NCBI GenBank assembly: GCA_018829445.1
Contig: JAHJTV010000088.1
Span: forward strand, 1-64,000
Direction: 5' to 3'
DNA from: a bacterium
GTDB taxonomy: Bacteria > SAR324 > XYD2-FULL-50-16
DNA: 64,000 nucleotides
In this document: positions 1 through 8,506 of the stretch, in pieces
Layout of the letters: the number at the start of each line of letters is the position of its first letter
Position numbering within the stretch: the stretch's first letter is position 1
Made by a program: the position numbers and the translations under genes
The notes under the pieces: model-generated
What the model was told of the DNA's origin: nothing
The model's database searches: none
The model's input: only the letters and a program-made list of their open reading frames with translations

Positions 1-242
1 GGGTTGCCAAAAGATGAGACGATGCCAACACCACCAAAACTCAACAGGAAAGGTGTGTCTTCAGACCAGGAAACACCGAAACACATTGATATTGCTGGGT
101 TATTTTTCTTCAACTTTTTTCTTTACAGGAAAAGTATAGAAAGTCCCCAGATATGCTCTAAGCATGACTACAACTTATTATATTTTATCCGCCCTTATAA
201 CCAGGTCTTTTGTATACTTAGTCAACAGATATGCATTGCGTC

Positions 243-989
243 CTATTTGACAAATTCCCCCAAGAGATGAGCAGTATCTTTAATTCTGGGCAGTGTACTG
301 TACTCCCGTTTAAGCCCTTGCGATATGGTTTCTTGTCTGCTTTGAGTGTATAATAATTTGTGCGCGGCAACAGCGTCTCGGCTGTTGGCAGCGATCTTCC
401 CTGCCAACTCCCTGACGGTCGTTTCCAGTTGATCCAGTGGTACTGACCGATTCACCAGGCCAATCTTCTCTGCTTCAACTCCCGATATCATATCCGCTGT
501 ATAGGTCATCTCGTGGGCTTTCAATTCTCCAACTCGATAGGGTAAACGCTGGCTCATTCCCCAGGTGCATCGCAGCCCCCACTTAGTGTGAGTATCACCG
601 ATTCTGGCTTCGTTGGCGACAACGATCAAATCGCATGTCAGTGCTATCTCCAAGCCACCGGTTAGGCAAAAACCATTTACCGCTGCAATGACTACCTTCG
701 GTACGGTTTCAATTGCTATTTGCAAATCACGGGCGGCATTGTTCAACTTAGGAATTACATCTGTATCTTTACTATTACCCAATGATTTTAAATCAACACC
801 GGCGCAGAACGCCCTGCCGGCACCAGTCAGAATAATGACATTGACATCATTGTCAACTCCTGCGGTCTGGACAGCCGAGGTCACTTCCAGAAGAACCATC
901 GAATTGAGTGAATTCAGGGCATCCGGTCGGTTGAGAGTGATCAGGGCAATACCTGCCGTTACATCATAAAGTATCGTTTTATAAGACAT
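243..989 (-). CDS. Enoyl-CoA hydratase/isomerase (crotonase) family protein
   Basis: A 248-residue crotonase-fold protein, the usual length for the family, expected to hydrate or isomerise an enoyl-CoA in the cytoplasm. The N-terminal LNRPDALNSL segment, the GAGRAFCAGVDLK oxyanion-hole segment and NGFCLTGGLEIALTCD are all recognisable. The first catalytic acid of enoyl-CoA hydratases is present (E114, in GGLEIA), but the second aligns with His in IGDTHTKWG, so the reaction may be an isomerisation, lyase or other crotonase chemistry rather than simple hydration. An AGGAG ribosome site lies 7-8 bases before the ATG at 989. It is divergent from the sigma-54 activator at 1395, with 405 bp between them. 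The precise substrate cannot be read from the sequence. Confidence 0.9.
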   Translation of the reverse strand: MSYKTILYDVTAGIALITLNRPDALNSLNSMVLLEVTSAVQTAGVDNDVNVIILTGAGRAFCAGVDLKSLGNSKDTDVIPKLNNAARDLQIAIETVPKVVIAAVNGFCLTGGLEIALTCDLIVVANEARIGDTHTKWGLRCTWGMSQRLPYRVGELKAHEMTYTADMISGVEAEKIGLVNRSVPLDQLETTVRELAGKIAANSRDAVAAHKLLYTQSRQETISQGLKREYSTLPRIKDTAHLLGEFVK

Positions 990-1394
990 GGTTGGACTCC
1001 TGTTATTGGTATATCAAAATTTTTGACTAGTAAGTGTTTGATTGTAAGGATTTTGAGACAAATATCCCGAATGATTCACAGATGAGGGAACCATTATAAC
1101 AGTTTATTACTGAAAATATGCCCCGTCAGGGTGAGATCAATGGTTATTGGTTTTGATTAAACACTGCGGGATCTCCCTTGATTGTTGATTGCACGGGTTG
1201 CGCCAGATATTGTTTGTTCATAATATCATATAATTATGAGTTTTATATTGGCTATGTGCTATATTTAACATAAATTATATCGTATACGACCATTTTAACT
1301 TATTTTTATCATATATAGTAATTTGAACACAAAAACCAAACTATCCCATTAAGAATTCCTACTAAAATCTCTCACAACGAATCCAAAAACCATT
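990..1394. other. Divergent intergenic region, no gene seen
   Basis: A 405-bp AT-rich gap between the divergent crotonase and the sigma-54 activator. It must hold both promoters. I looked for a -24/-12 sigma-54 element (GG and GC 12 bp apart) and did not find a convincing one; stretches of TATAAT-like sequence are abundant but not diagnostic. Confidence 0.5.
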
Positions 1395-2951
1395 ATGGTA
1401 CTAAATGAGAATGAGTTTTTTCGCGAAGCGACTTTGCGCATATGCGGGTCGATAGAGATTGAAGAAGCACTTTCGAATTGTTTTGATTATCTGAGGCAGT
1501 TTATAAAGGCCGATGTGATGCATCTTCATTATATAAACCCGCAAGAACGAACAGGAACATTGTTTGCGATGGCTGATAAAAATGGTGGAAAAAGACTTAA
1601 CATCAGGTTTGGGAAGCAGTCGCCTGTTTGGACCTATCTTGATGATGGAAAACAGTTTCCTGAAAAGCTGATGATAAACAGAGCTGATCAGCATCCTGCG
1701 GGGCGAATGATGCTTAAAATTATCAATAAAAAAGGCAAATATTCAACCATCATGATGCGTTTGAGTATCAAAAATAGAGAGATTGGGGTTGTGTCTTTTG
1801 AAGCAAAAGGCTGGGATCGTTTCAAGGAAAAGGATTTTAAATTATTGAGATTGCTCCAATTACCCATTGCCATTGCACTGTCCAACAGTCGTCGCTATTT
1901 AGAACTGATGGCACTCAAGAACCAGCTGATCGATGATAAAAAATACCTGCAAAACGAACTTCAGAAACAGCAGGATATGAAGATTGTCGGCAGTGAAAAC
2001 GGTCTGGCCGGAGTGTTACAGCAGATTCGATTGGTCTCACCCCTGGATAGCCCGGTTCTCCTGTATGGAGAAACTGGTGTCGGTAAAGAGATTATGGCAA
2101 ATGCCATCCACATTTTGTCGAATCGCAGGGAGGGGCCCTTTATTAAAGTCAATTGTGGTGCCATCCCCGAGTCCCTGATCGACAGTGAACTGTTCGGTCA
2201 TGTTAAAGGAGCCTTTACCGGAGCTTTGGAAAACAAAAGGGGAAGATTTGAACGATCGCACGGTGGAACCATTTTCCTGGATGAAGTTGGAGAATTGCCC
2301 CTTGCAGCGCAAACACGGTTTTTAAGAGTACTGCAGGAAAAAGAGTTTGAACCGGTGGGAGGCACTAAAAGTGTAAAGGTTGATATCCGGGTTATTGCCG
2401 CGACCAACCGTAATCTGGAATCTCTGATAAACGAGGGGGGCTTTCGCAAAGATCTATATTTTCGGTTGAATGTGTTTCCGGTTTCCATTCCGCCATTGAG
2501 AGAAAGGAAAGATGATATTCCGGCACTCGTTCAGCACTTTATCCAGATGAAATACAGAAAGATGGGGATAAAGGAATTTCCAGAGCTGGCCAACGGCGCT
2601 ACAAAGCAGCTAAAATCGTATGACTGGCCTGGGAATGTCAGGGAGTTGGAGAATGTGGTTGAAAAAGCTATGATCCTTTTTCGGGAGGGGCCATTGCGAT
2701 TTGAGGACCTTAAAATGCCAATAGAAGACGTCAGGATTGAGACGCATCAAAATTTTGATAGTGCTTCTCATCTCCTGGACGAAGTTGTGGAAAAACATAT
2801 CAGGCAGATTCTAAATATCACAAGAGGAAAAATAAATGGCCCCGGTGGTGCCTCGGAACTGCTGGGCGTCCATCCTTCAACCCTGCGTCATAAATTGCGA
2901 AAAATGGGAATTAATTTTGGGAAAAAAGGACGGATTCTCCCTGCTCCCTAG
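1395..2951 (+). CDS. Sigma-54-dependent transcriptional activator with GAF sensor
   Basis: A 518-residue enhancer-binding protein. Residues about 1-170 form a GAF-like sensory domain with no receiver domain, so it probably responds to a small ligand rather than to phosphorylation. The AAA+ domain follows: Walker A GETGVGKE at 225-232, the sigma-54 contact loop GAFTGA at 272-277, Walker B GGTIFLDE at 290-297 and the arginine-finger region FRKDLYFRLNVFP. The C-terminus carries a Fis-type helix-turn-helix (GASELLGVHPSTLRHKLRKMG). No good ribosome site precedes the ATG. It lies between a crotonase and the acyl-CoA operon that starts at 3614, so that operon is the likely target, but no -24/-12 promoter was found by eye. 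The family assignment is secure; the ligand and targets are inferred. Confidence 0.93.
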   Translation: MVLNENEFFREATLRICGSIEIEEALSNCFDYLRQFIKADVMHLHYINPQERTGTLFAMADKNGGKRLNIRFGKQSPVWTYLDDGKQFPEKLMINRADQHPAGRMMLKIINKKGKYSTIMMRLSIKNREIGVVSFEAKGWDRFKEKDFKLLRLLQLPIAIALSNSRRYLELMALKNQLIDDKKYLQNELQKQQDMKIVGSENGLAGVLQQIRLVSPLDSPVLLYGETGVGKEIMANAIHILSNRREGPFIKVNCGAIPESLIDSELFGHVKGAFTGALENKRGRFERSHGGTIFLDEVGELPLAAQTRFLRVLQEKEFEPVGGTKSVKVDIRVIAATNRNLESLINEGGFRKDLYFRLNVFPVSIPPLRERKDDIPALVQHFIQMKYRKMGIKEFPELANGATKQLKSYDWPGNVRELENVVEKAMILFREGPLRFEDLKMPIEDVRIETHQNFDSASHLLDEVVEKHIRQILNITRGKINGPGGASELLGVHPSTLRHKLRKMGINFGKKGRILPAP

Positions 2952-2956
2952 ATGAC

Positions 2957-2992
2957 CATCCAGCTGTCAAATAGCGATTTTGGATGTTTTTT
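2957..2992 (+). terminator. Possible weak rho-independent terminator
   Basis: A 6-bp stem (CATCCA pairing with TGGATG) followed at once by six T residues, just after the stop codon of the sigma-54 activator. The stem is short and the loop long (18 nt), so this is only a plausible terminator. Confidence 0.35.
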
Positions 2993-3613
2993 CTCTGACA
3001 GGACTATGATTCTGTCAAAGATTACTCCCCGCTTAACCTCCAAAAATTAAAATACCACTTTAGTTACATTACTCACCTCTCCAGAAAAGATTCCTTTATG
3101 TGGAATCACTGCCACAAACGAGCAGAGAAAATTTAAGATCAATGTAAATACTGATCTTAAATTTTCTCTGCTCGCCTAATCTCTGCCTAGTTTACACTGC
3201 ATGAATATTTGAACTACGGAAGCCGTTGATTAGTAAAATCATAGATTCTGTCCACTGAAGGAAAATACGATATGTGATATTGTAATTGCCAATATGTCAT
3301 ATAAGACATAATTTACTCCGCATATGATAAATTGAACATCAATTCTGGTAACCCGATTTTAAGCGCTTCATACACAGCTGTAATTATAGTGCAAGTTAAC
3401 ATTGGCATGATCTGTGATGCATGAAGAGATCAGCAGGGTAAGATCCAAATGCTGTTTATCAGAATGTAGTGTTCGTATTCCATTCTGGTAATCAAACATA
3501 CAAAAATATACACAGATAAATATTAGATGGTGATTGATTTTTGAGACACACCCTTGTTACAGGAGTGATGAATCATTGATAAGTGTTTTTCAAACAGTAA
3601 TAGGAGACTGATC
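2993..3613. other. Long intergenic region before the acyl-CoA operon
   Basis: About 620 bp with no gene. It holds a perfect 23-bp inverted repeat (3119-3174, listed separately) and a small operator-like dyad TATGTC-N6-GACATA at 3293-3310. The operon promoter should lie here; no clear -24/-12 element was recognised. Confidence 0.5.
3119..3174. repeat. Perfect 23-bp inverted repeat with 10-nt loop
   Basis: The arms at 3119-3141 and 3152-3174 are exact reverse complements over 23 bases, separated by 10 bases. No T-run follows on either strand, so it does not look like a standard terminator. It lies alone in a 660-bp gap. It may be a miniature mobile element or a stable RNA hairpin. Confidence 0.85.
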
Positions 3614-5185
3614 ATGACCAGTACAATCCTGACATTACCGGAATTGTCTGAATACTCGGTAGAACACCTTGGCAAAAGAAGAGAATTGATTTTCAAGGGT
3701 GAGGAATTCACAAATTTTGAATTTTTCGATTTGTCTCGTCGATTGCAGCAAAGCCTTTCAAATCTTGGCTTGAGTAATGGAGACGTTGTAATTATGTGTT
3801 TAAACAATCATCCGATGGTGTTTCCGGTATTTCAAGGAATTTTTCGAACCGGTGGAATTGCCGTTCCGGTGATGTTTTCGGTCACCGCCTGGGAAATGGC
3901 ATATATTCTTTCCAACAGCAAAGCAAAGGCAGTGATCACTGATAAAGCAGGCATCGAAAGAGTCAGAGAAGCGGTAGCAGGACAGGATCAAATTGAGTGG
4001 ATTGCCATTCTGGGTGGAGACGATAATCTGGAGGGCAATGTTCCTGAACACAGCCTTGATAGACTATTTAAAAACGATCCGGCTGAAAATTTTGCAAACA
4101 TCGACCAGGACGATGTCGCTATGATGCTATATACGGCAGGAACAACGGGAAAGCCCAAAGGTGTGATGTTAACCCATCGCAATCTGATCCATTCCGCGAA
4201 AGCGGCATCAATTACATCTGAACTGGACCGACTTGAACAACCGCAGATCATTGTGAGTTCTTTGCCCATGGCTCACATTTTTGGCGTAGCTGTTATGAAT
4301 ACGGGGATGTTAACCCCCAAACGCCTGGTCGACGGCTATACTGTCCAAATGGAGTGGTTTGATCCAGACATTTTTTTGTCACTGATCCAGGAACACCGGG
4401 CAACCGCCATTACCGTTGTCCCTACTATGCTGGTTTTTCTTATCAACCACCCGAGAATAAACGAGTTTGATCTGACTTCTTTGGCGGACGTGGTTTCCGG
4501 GGCAGCACCCCTGCCAATCGAGTTGGCTGAAGCTTTCTGCAAACTGGCAGACATCAGTCATATTCGTGTAATCTATGGTTGTACGGAGTGTACCGGTATC
4601 GCAACCACCGTTTTAGCCTCGGACACATACCGACCCGGATCAGCCGGTAGGGCTTTTCCTGGAGTCGGTGTTCAGATTGTTGATGAGCATGATAATCCTC
4701 TTCCAGCTGGAAAAAACGGAGAGATTGTCGTTAATGGACCTTCCGTAATGAAAGGGTATCTGAATAATCCGCAGGAGACGACTGAAACCTTGCGAAACGG
4801 CTGGTTACATACCGGTGACATCGGATACCTGGACTCAGAAGGGTATCTTTTTGTTGTGGATCGAAAAAAAGACATGATCATTAAAGGCGGAGAAAATATC
4901 TATCCCAGTGAATTGGAGGAGATCATGTATCAGCATGATGCTGTTGCCGAAGTGGCGGTAGTAGGCAAGCCGGACCCTGTTTTTGGTGAAAGTGTGGTGG
5001 CGTTCGTGGTTCCAAAACCGGGCCAGACGCCTCTGGAAAAGGAAATTATTGATTTTGTAAAAGCAAAAATTTCATCTTTCAAAGCCCCTGCCAACATTCA
5101 TTTTGTGGACTCAATCCCCAAAAGTTTGGTGGGAAAGATTCTGAAACGGGAATTGAGAGAAATTGTCATTGAAAGTAAGAACTAA
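3614..5185 (+). CDS. Acyl-CoA synthetase (AMP-forming, class I adenylate-forming)
   Basis: A 523-residue ligase expected to activate a carboxylic acid with ATP and CoA to an acyl-CoA, the entry step for the dehydrogenases encoded downstream. The family core motifs are intact: the phosphate-binding loop YTAGTTGKPKG at 173-183, the acyl-binding/adenylation motif YGCTECTG, the hinge region GWLHTGDIGY followed by DRKKDMIIKGGENIYPSE, and the C-terminal catalytic lysine in SLVGKILKRE (K508). There is no membrane segment. A GGAG ribosome site lies about 9 bases before the ATG. It is the first gene of a plus-strand operon, with only 29 bp to the next gene. Chain length or aromatic specificity cannot be told from sequence alone. 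Confidence 0.92.
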   Translation: MTSTILTLPELSEYSVEHLGKRRELIFKGEEFTNFEFFDLSRRLQQSLSNLGLSNGDVVIMCLNNHPMVFPVFQGIFRTGGIAVPVMFSVTAWEMAYILSNSKAKAVITDKAGIERVREAVAGQDQIEWIAILGGDDNLEGNVPEHSLDRLFKNDPAENFANIDQDDVAMMLYTAGTTGKPKGVMLTHRNLIHSAKAASITSELDRLEQPQIIVSSLPMAHIFGVAVMNTGMLTPKRLVDGYTVQMEWFDPDIFLSLIQEHRATAITVVPTMLVFLINHPRINEFDLTSLADVVSGAAPLPIELAEAFCKLADISHIRVIYGCTECTGIATTVLASDTYRPGSAGRAFPGVGVQIVDEHDNPLPAGKNGEIVVNGPSVMKGYLNNPQETTETLRNGWLHTGDIGYLDSEGYLFVVDRKKDMIIKGGENIYPSELEEIMYQHDAVAEVAVVGKPDPVFGESVVAFVVPKPGQTPLEKEIIDFVKAKISSFKAPANIHFVDSIPKSLVGKILKRELREIVIESKN

Positions 5186-5214
5186 CCTATCAGTATAATT
5201 AATGAGGAGATTGA

Positions 5215-6381
5215 ATGGATTTTGACTTTCCACCTGAAGAAAAAAAGGTTCTGGCAGAAGTAAGGGAGTTTATCGAGTCGGAAGCAACTCCTGAATTACG
5301 CGCTGAAACCCATAAATTGGGTCATATCTACGGCGGAGAAAAAGGACGGGAGTTTATCAGGAAATTTGCAGCTAACGGATGGTTGGTTCCCAATTGGCCT
5401 AAGGAATATGGCGGAATCGATTCTTCTGCCGTACTCGCTTTTGCGATCAAGGAAGAGATGGCTCGATCCGCCGTACCTTTGGTTTTTGTGGCTGCACATA
5501 TGGCCGGGCCAACGATCATGCACTTTGCTTCCGAGGAGATGAAGCAGGAATGGCTATTGCCGATTGCCCGGGGCGAAAAGGAATTCGCCCTTGGGTACAC
5601 CGAACCCCAAGCCGGCTCGGATCTCTCCGCCTTGAATATTCGAGCGGTCGACCATGGAGATCATTTTATCGTTAATGGTCAAAAATCCTTTAACACCGCC
5701 TCTCATGTGGCCGATTATCATTGGCTGGCCACCCTGACCGACCCTGATGCAAAACGGTATCATGGTATGTCGATGATGATTGTCGATCTAAAGTCACCGG
5801 GGATTGAAATCCGCCCAATGGAGACAATGGCAGGATGGCAGACCAACGAGGTTTTCTACAATGATGTGGTCGTACCGAAAAAAAATCTGGTCGGTGAAAA
5901 AAATCTGGGATTTTATTATTTGATGTCGGCCCTGGATTTTGAGAGGATGTTTCCCCTGGCTGCATACCGGCGGATTTTTGATCAAATAACCGATTATGCC
6001 AAAACGACTCTGGTGAATGGAAAACCGTTGTCAAAAGACCTTTTGACCCGTCAGAAGCTGGCCCAGATGAAAATAGAGTTGGAAGCCGACACACTGCTCT
6101 TCTACCGTCTGGCTCATATGATAGACAAAGGCGAAATACCGAATTATCAATCCTCAATGCAAAAACTCTTTGCCACAGAAACCGCACAGCGTATTACCAA
6201 TACAGGGATGGAAGTTCTCGGACATTACAGCCGCTTGACAGAGGGATCACAACGGGCAGTCCTTTCCGGCTCCATTGAGCAGTTTTATCGTACTAGTGTT
6301 GTCGAAACGATTTATGCCGGGACATCGGAAATTCAGCGAAATATTATAGCCTTAAAAGGGCTCAAACTTCCTTCCAAGTGA
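5215..6381 (+). CDS. Acyl-CoA dehydrogenase, subunit or paralogue 1
   Basis: A 388-residue flavoprotein of the acyl-CoA dehydrogenase fold, predicted to introduce a 2,3-double bond into an acyl-CoA and pass electrons to ETF. The flavin/substrate segments are clear (YTEPQAGSDLSAL, GQKSFNTAS, and YAGTSEIQRNIIALKG near the C-terminus). At the medium-chain enzyme's catalytic Glu position (YEGT) it has Ala (YAGT). A Glu is instead present in helix G, in the segment ALDFERMFPL (E243), as in isovaleryl-CoA and long-chain dehydrogenases, so it can still be catalytic. A strong ribosome site (GAGGAG) precedes the ATG. The next gene is a second, divergent dehydrogenase 18 bp downstream, which suggests a heteromeric enzyme. 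Substrate unknown. Confidence 0.9.
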   Translation: MDFDFPPEEKKVLAEVREFIESEATPELRAETHKLGHIYGGEKGREFIRKFAANGWLVPNWPKEYGGIDSSAVLAFAIKEEMARSAVPLVFVAAHMAGPTIMHFASEEMKQEWLLPIARGEKEFALGYTEPQAGSDLSALNIRAVDHGDHFIVNGQKSFNTASHVADYHWLATLTDPDAKRYHGMSMMIVDLKSPGIEIRPMETMAGWQTNEVFYNDVVVPKKNLVGEKNLGFYYLMSALDFERMFPLAAYRRIFDQITDYAKTTLVNGKPLSKDLLTRQKLAQMKIELEADTLLFYRLAHMIDKGEIPNYQSSMQKLFATETAQRITNTGMEVLGHYSRLTEGSQRAVLSGSIEQFYRTSVVETIYAGTSEIQRNIIALKGLKLPSK

Positions 6382-6399
6382 TAATCAGGAGAAAACAAC

Positions 6400-7524
6400 A
6401 TGAACTATGATTTTAACACAGGGCAGAATATTCTGAAAGAATCGGCACACAAACTACTGGGAAAAGAATGCACCAGTCAATTTGTCAGAGAAATGGCTAA
6501 GGATGAAACGGGGTTTTCTATCAAACTATGGGACAAAATGGCAGAATTGGGCTGGATGAGCCTGTTAATCCCGGAAGAGTACGACGGATCAGGAATCAAC
6601 TTTCTTGATCTCTCCATCCTATTGGTTGAAATGGGGTATTACCTGATGCCGGGGCCGTTCTTTTCCACCGTAGTTCAAGGTGGACTGACAGTACTTGAAG
6701 CCGGAAGTGACAATCAAAAAGCTGATATTTTACCGGATATAGCAAACGGAAAACGTAAACTGACGCTTGCCTGGATCGAAGAGGAAGGTACATACTCCCC
6801 ACAGGGAATTAAACTCAAAGCCGAATGCCGTGATGACGGTTATATTCTGACCGGGTCAAAGCTTTTTGTTCAGGACGCGCAGGCCGCAGATACCATCATT
6901 TGTGCAGCCAGAACCTCCGAAGGTGACAATGGCCTCAGCCTCTTTCTGATTGATGCAAAAAAATCCGGCATCATCATTCAACCTCTGAATACCATGTCCG
7001 GAGACAAAACATTTGAGCTTCGGTTTGAAAATGTGTCTGTTTCTAAAAATGACCTGCTGGGTGATTTGAATGGTGCTTGGCCAATTCTGGAGACGGTACT
7101 TCTTAAATCGGCTGTTGCAAAAAGTGCGGAAATGACAGGCGGTGCTGAAAAAGTTCTGGAGATGGTTGTTGACTATGCCAAGGGTAGAAAACAGTTTGGA
7201 AAACCCATAGGCGCTTTTCAGGCCATACAGCATCATTGTGCGGACATGCTTACTTACCTGGACACAATGAAATACTTGATGTATCAAGCGTCCTGGAAAA
7301 TAAGCGAGAATCTTCCCTATGAATCTGAAGCTGCCACCTGCAAAGCCTGGTCAAGTGATTCCTATCGAAAACTGACTGCGTTGGGACATCAGGTAATCGG
7401 AGGGCTTGGTTTTATGGAAGAATATGACCTGCAATTATATTTCAAACATGCAAAAACATCTGAACTAATGTTTGGAGATGCTGATTTTCATAGGGAAATA
7501 GTTGCTCAGAAAATGGAACTTTAG
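6400..7524 (+). CDS. Acyl-CoA dehydrogenase, divergent subunit 2
   Basis: A 374-residue acyl-CoA dehydrogenase-fold protein. The middle holds a beta-barrel domain, and a C-terminal helical domain contains YAKGRKQFGKPIGAFQAIQHHCADM and HQVIGGLGFMEEYDLQLYFKHAK, which are typical of the family. The C-terminal catalytic loop reads FGDADFHREIVAQ, with no Glu at the YEGT position. This pattern is seen in partner subunits of heteromeric dehydrogenases, such as the mycobacterial alpha2-beta2 FadE pairs. An AGGAG site precedes the ATG and the gene is 18 bp behind the first dehydrogenase. I infer that the two form one complex or act on the same CoA ester. It could also be a stand-alone enzyme with a base elsewhere. 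Confidence 0.88.
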   Translation: MNYDFNTGQNILKESAHKLLGKECTSQFVREMAKDETGFSIKLWDKMAELGWMSLLIPEEYDGSGINFLDLSILLVEMGYYLMPGPFFSTVVQGGLTVLEAGSDNQKADILPDIANGKRKLTLAWIEEEGTYSPQGIKLKAECRDDGYILTGSKLFVQDAQAADTIICAARTSEGDNGLSLFLIDAKKSGIIIQPLNTMSGDKTFELRFENVSVSKNDLLGDLNGAWPILETVLLKSAVAKSAEMTGGAEKVLEMVVDYAKGRKQFGKPIGAFQAIQHHCADMLTYLDTMKYLMYQASWKISENLPYESEAATCKAWSSDSYRKLTALGHQVIGGLGFMEEYDLQLYFKHAKTSELMFGDADFHREIVAQKMEL

Positions 7525-7588
7525 AACAACCTCCACTATTAACCTGGCGGTTTTGACCGCCAATTGCTCGACTTCAGGAGAAAAGAGA

Positions 7589-8344
7589 ATGACATACGAA
7601 ACGATACTCTACCAGGAGAACGACCACATTGGCCTCCTGACATTAAATCGTCCCCGGACAATCAATGCACTGAATCAGACAATGATTGAGGAGCTTGAAG
7701 ATCTCCTTAACAAACTAAATACCAGCGCAACAGCGAGAGTGCTTATTCTTACAGGGGCGGGAGAAAAAGGGTTTTGTTCAGGCATGGACATGAAGGAAAC
7801 CGCCTCAACACTTTTTGAAGCCTCACCTGAAATGATCTATCAAGCTCAGAGTCGTGCTTCACAATTATTCAGCAAACTTAGATACATACCACAGCCTATC
7901 ATTGCAGCGATTCATGGGGCGGCCTCCGGTGTCGGTTTCAGTTTTGCCATGGCCTCCGATGTCCGGGTTATTACACCTGAAGCCCGGTTTAATGCAGCTT
8001 ACATAAATATTGGATTGGGAGGGGCAGACATGGCTAGCAGTTATTTTCTGCCAAGACTGATTGGCGCAGGACGTGCCAATGAACTTCTGCTGACCGGCGA
8101 CTTTCTGAGCTCTGAGGATGCCATGTGCCTGGGATTTGTCAGTAGGGTCGTGCCAAAAGATAGCCTCCTGGATACTGCTTATGAGATTGCCGGTAAAATG
8201 ACCGGAAAAAATCCCCTGGGTTTAAAAATGACAAAAGAGGCCATTAATATCAATCTTGGAGTCTCAACCCTGGAGCAGGCACTGCACCTTGAGAACCGCA
8301 ACCAGTCTTTTTTGATTACGGCGCTAAAAATAAACACCCCATGA
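7589..8344 (+). CDS. Enoyl-CoA hydratase/isomerase family protein
   Basis: A 251-residue crotonase, third enzyme step in the plus-strand acyl-CoA operon. The start at 7589 (MTYETILYQ) is chosen because a CAGGAG site lies just upstream; an upstream in-frame extension has no ribosome site. The fold motifs LNRPRTINALNQ, GAGEKGFCSGMDMK and the helix HGAASGVGFSFAMASD are present. Both catalytic glutamates of classical enoyl-CoA hydratase are missing: the first aligns with Ser in GVGFSFA and the second with Tyr in NAAYINIG. An Asp in GGADMASSYFLPRL is conserved in many similar actinobacterial and proteobacterial crotonases and may be the acid/base. Function in beta-oxidation is inferred from the neighbours. 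Confidence 0.88.
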   Translation: MTYETILYQENDHIGLLTLNRPRTINALNQTMIEELEDLLNKLNTSATARVLILTGAGEKGFCSGMDMKETASTLFEASPEMIYQAQSRASQLFSKLRYIPQPIIAAIHGAASGVGFSFAMASDVRVITPEARFNAAYINIGLGGADMASSYFLPRLIGAGRANELLLTGDFLSSEDAMCLGFVSRVVPKDSLLDTAYEIAGKMTGKNPLGLKMTKEAININLGVSTLEQALHLENRNQSFLITALKINTP

Positions 8345-8506
8345 ATCTTCAATGATATTGTATGGTTTTTTATCGCTGAGAACAGGCAGCTACTTTATGA
8401 TCTTTACGAATTGAGCGATGCTACAACATTGGAACTTCGGCATTCGCGAGAAGGACAATTATTGAATTTTTTACGGTTACATTGACATTTAATTAAAGGG
8501 AGAATT

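Noticed and set aside
4-270. 88-residue open frame at the left edge
   Set aside because: Low-complexity, no ribosome site, no recognisable motif, and it runs into the crotonase gene on the other strand.
3390-3430. Possible sigma-54 promoter around TTGGCATGATC
   Set aside because: The GG and downstream GC are 15 bp apart, not the required 12, so it does not fit the -24/-12 consensus.
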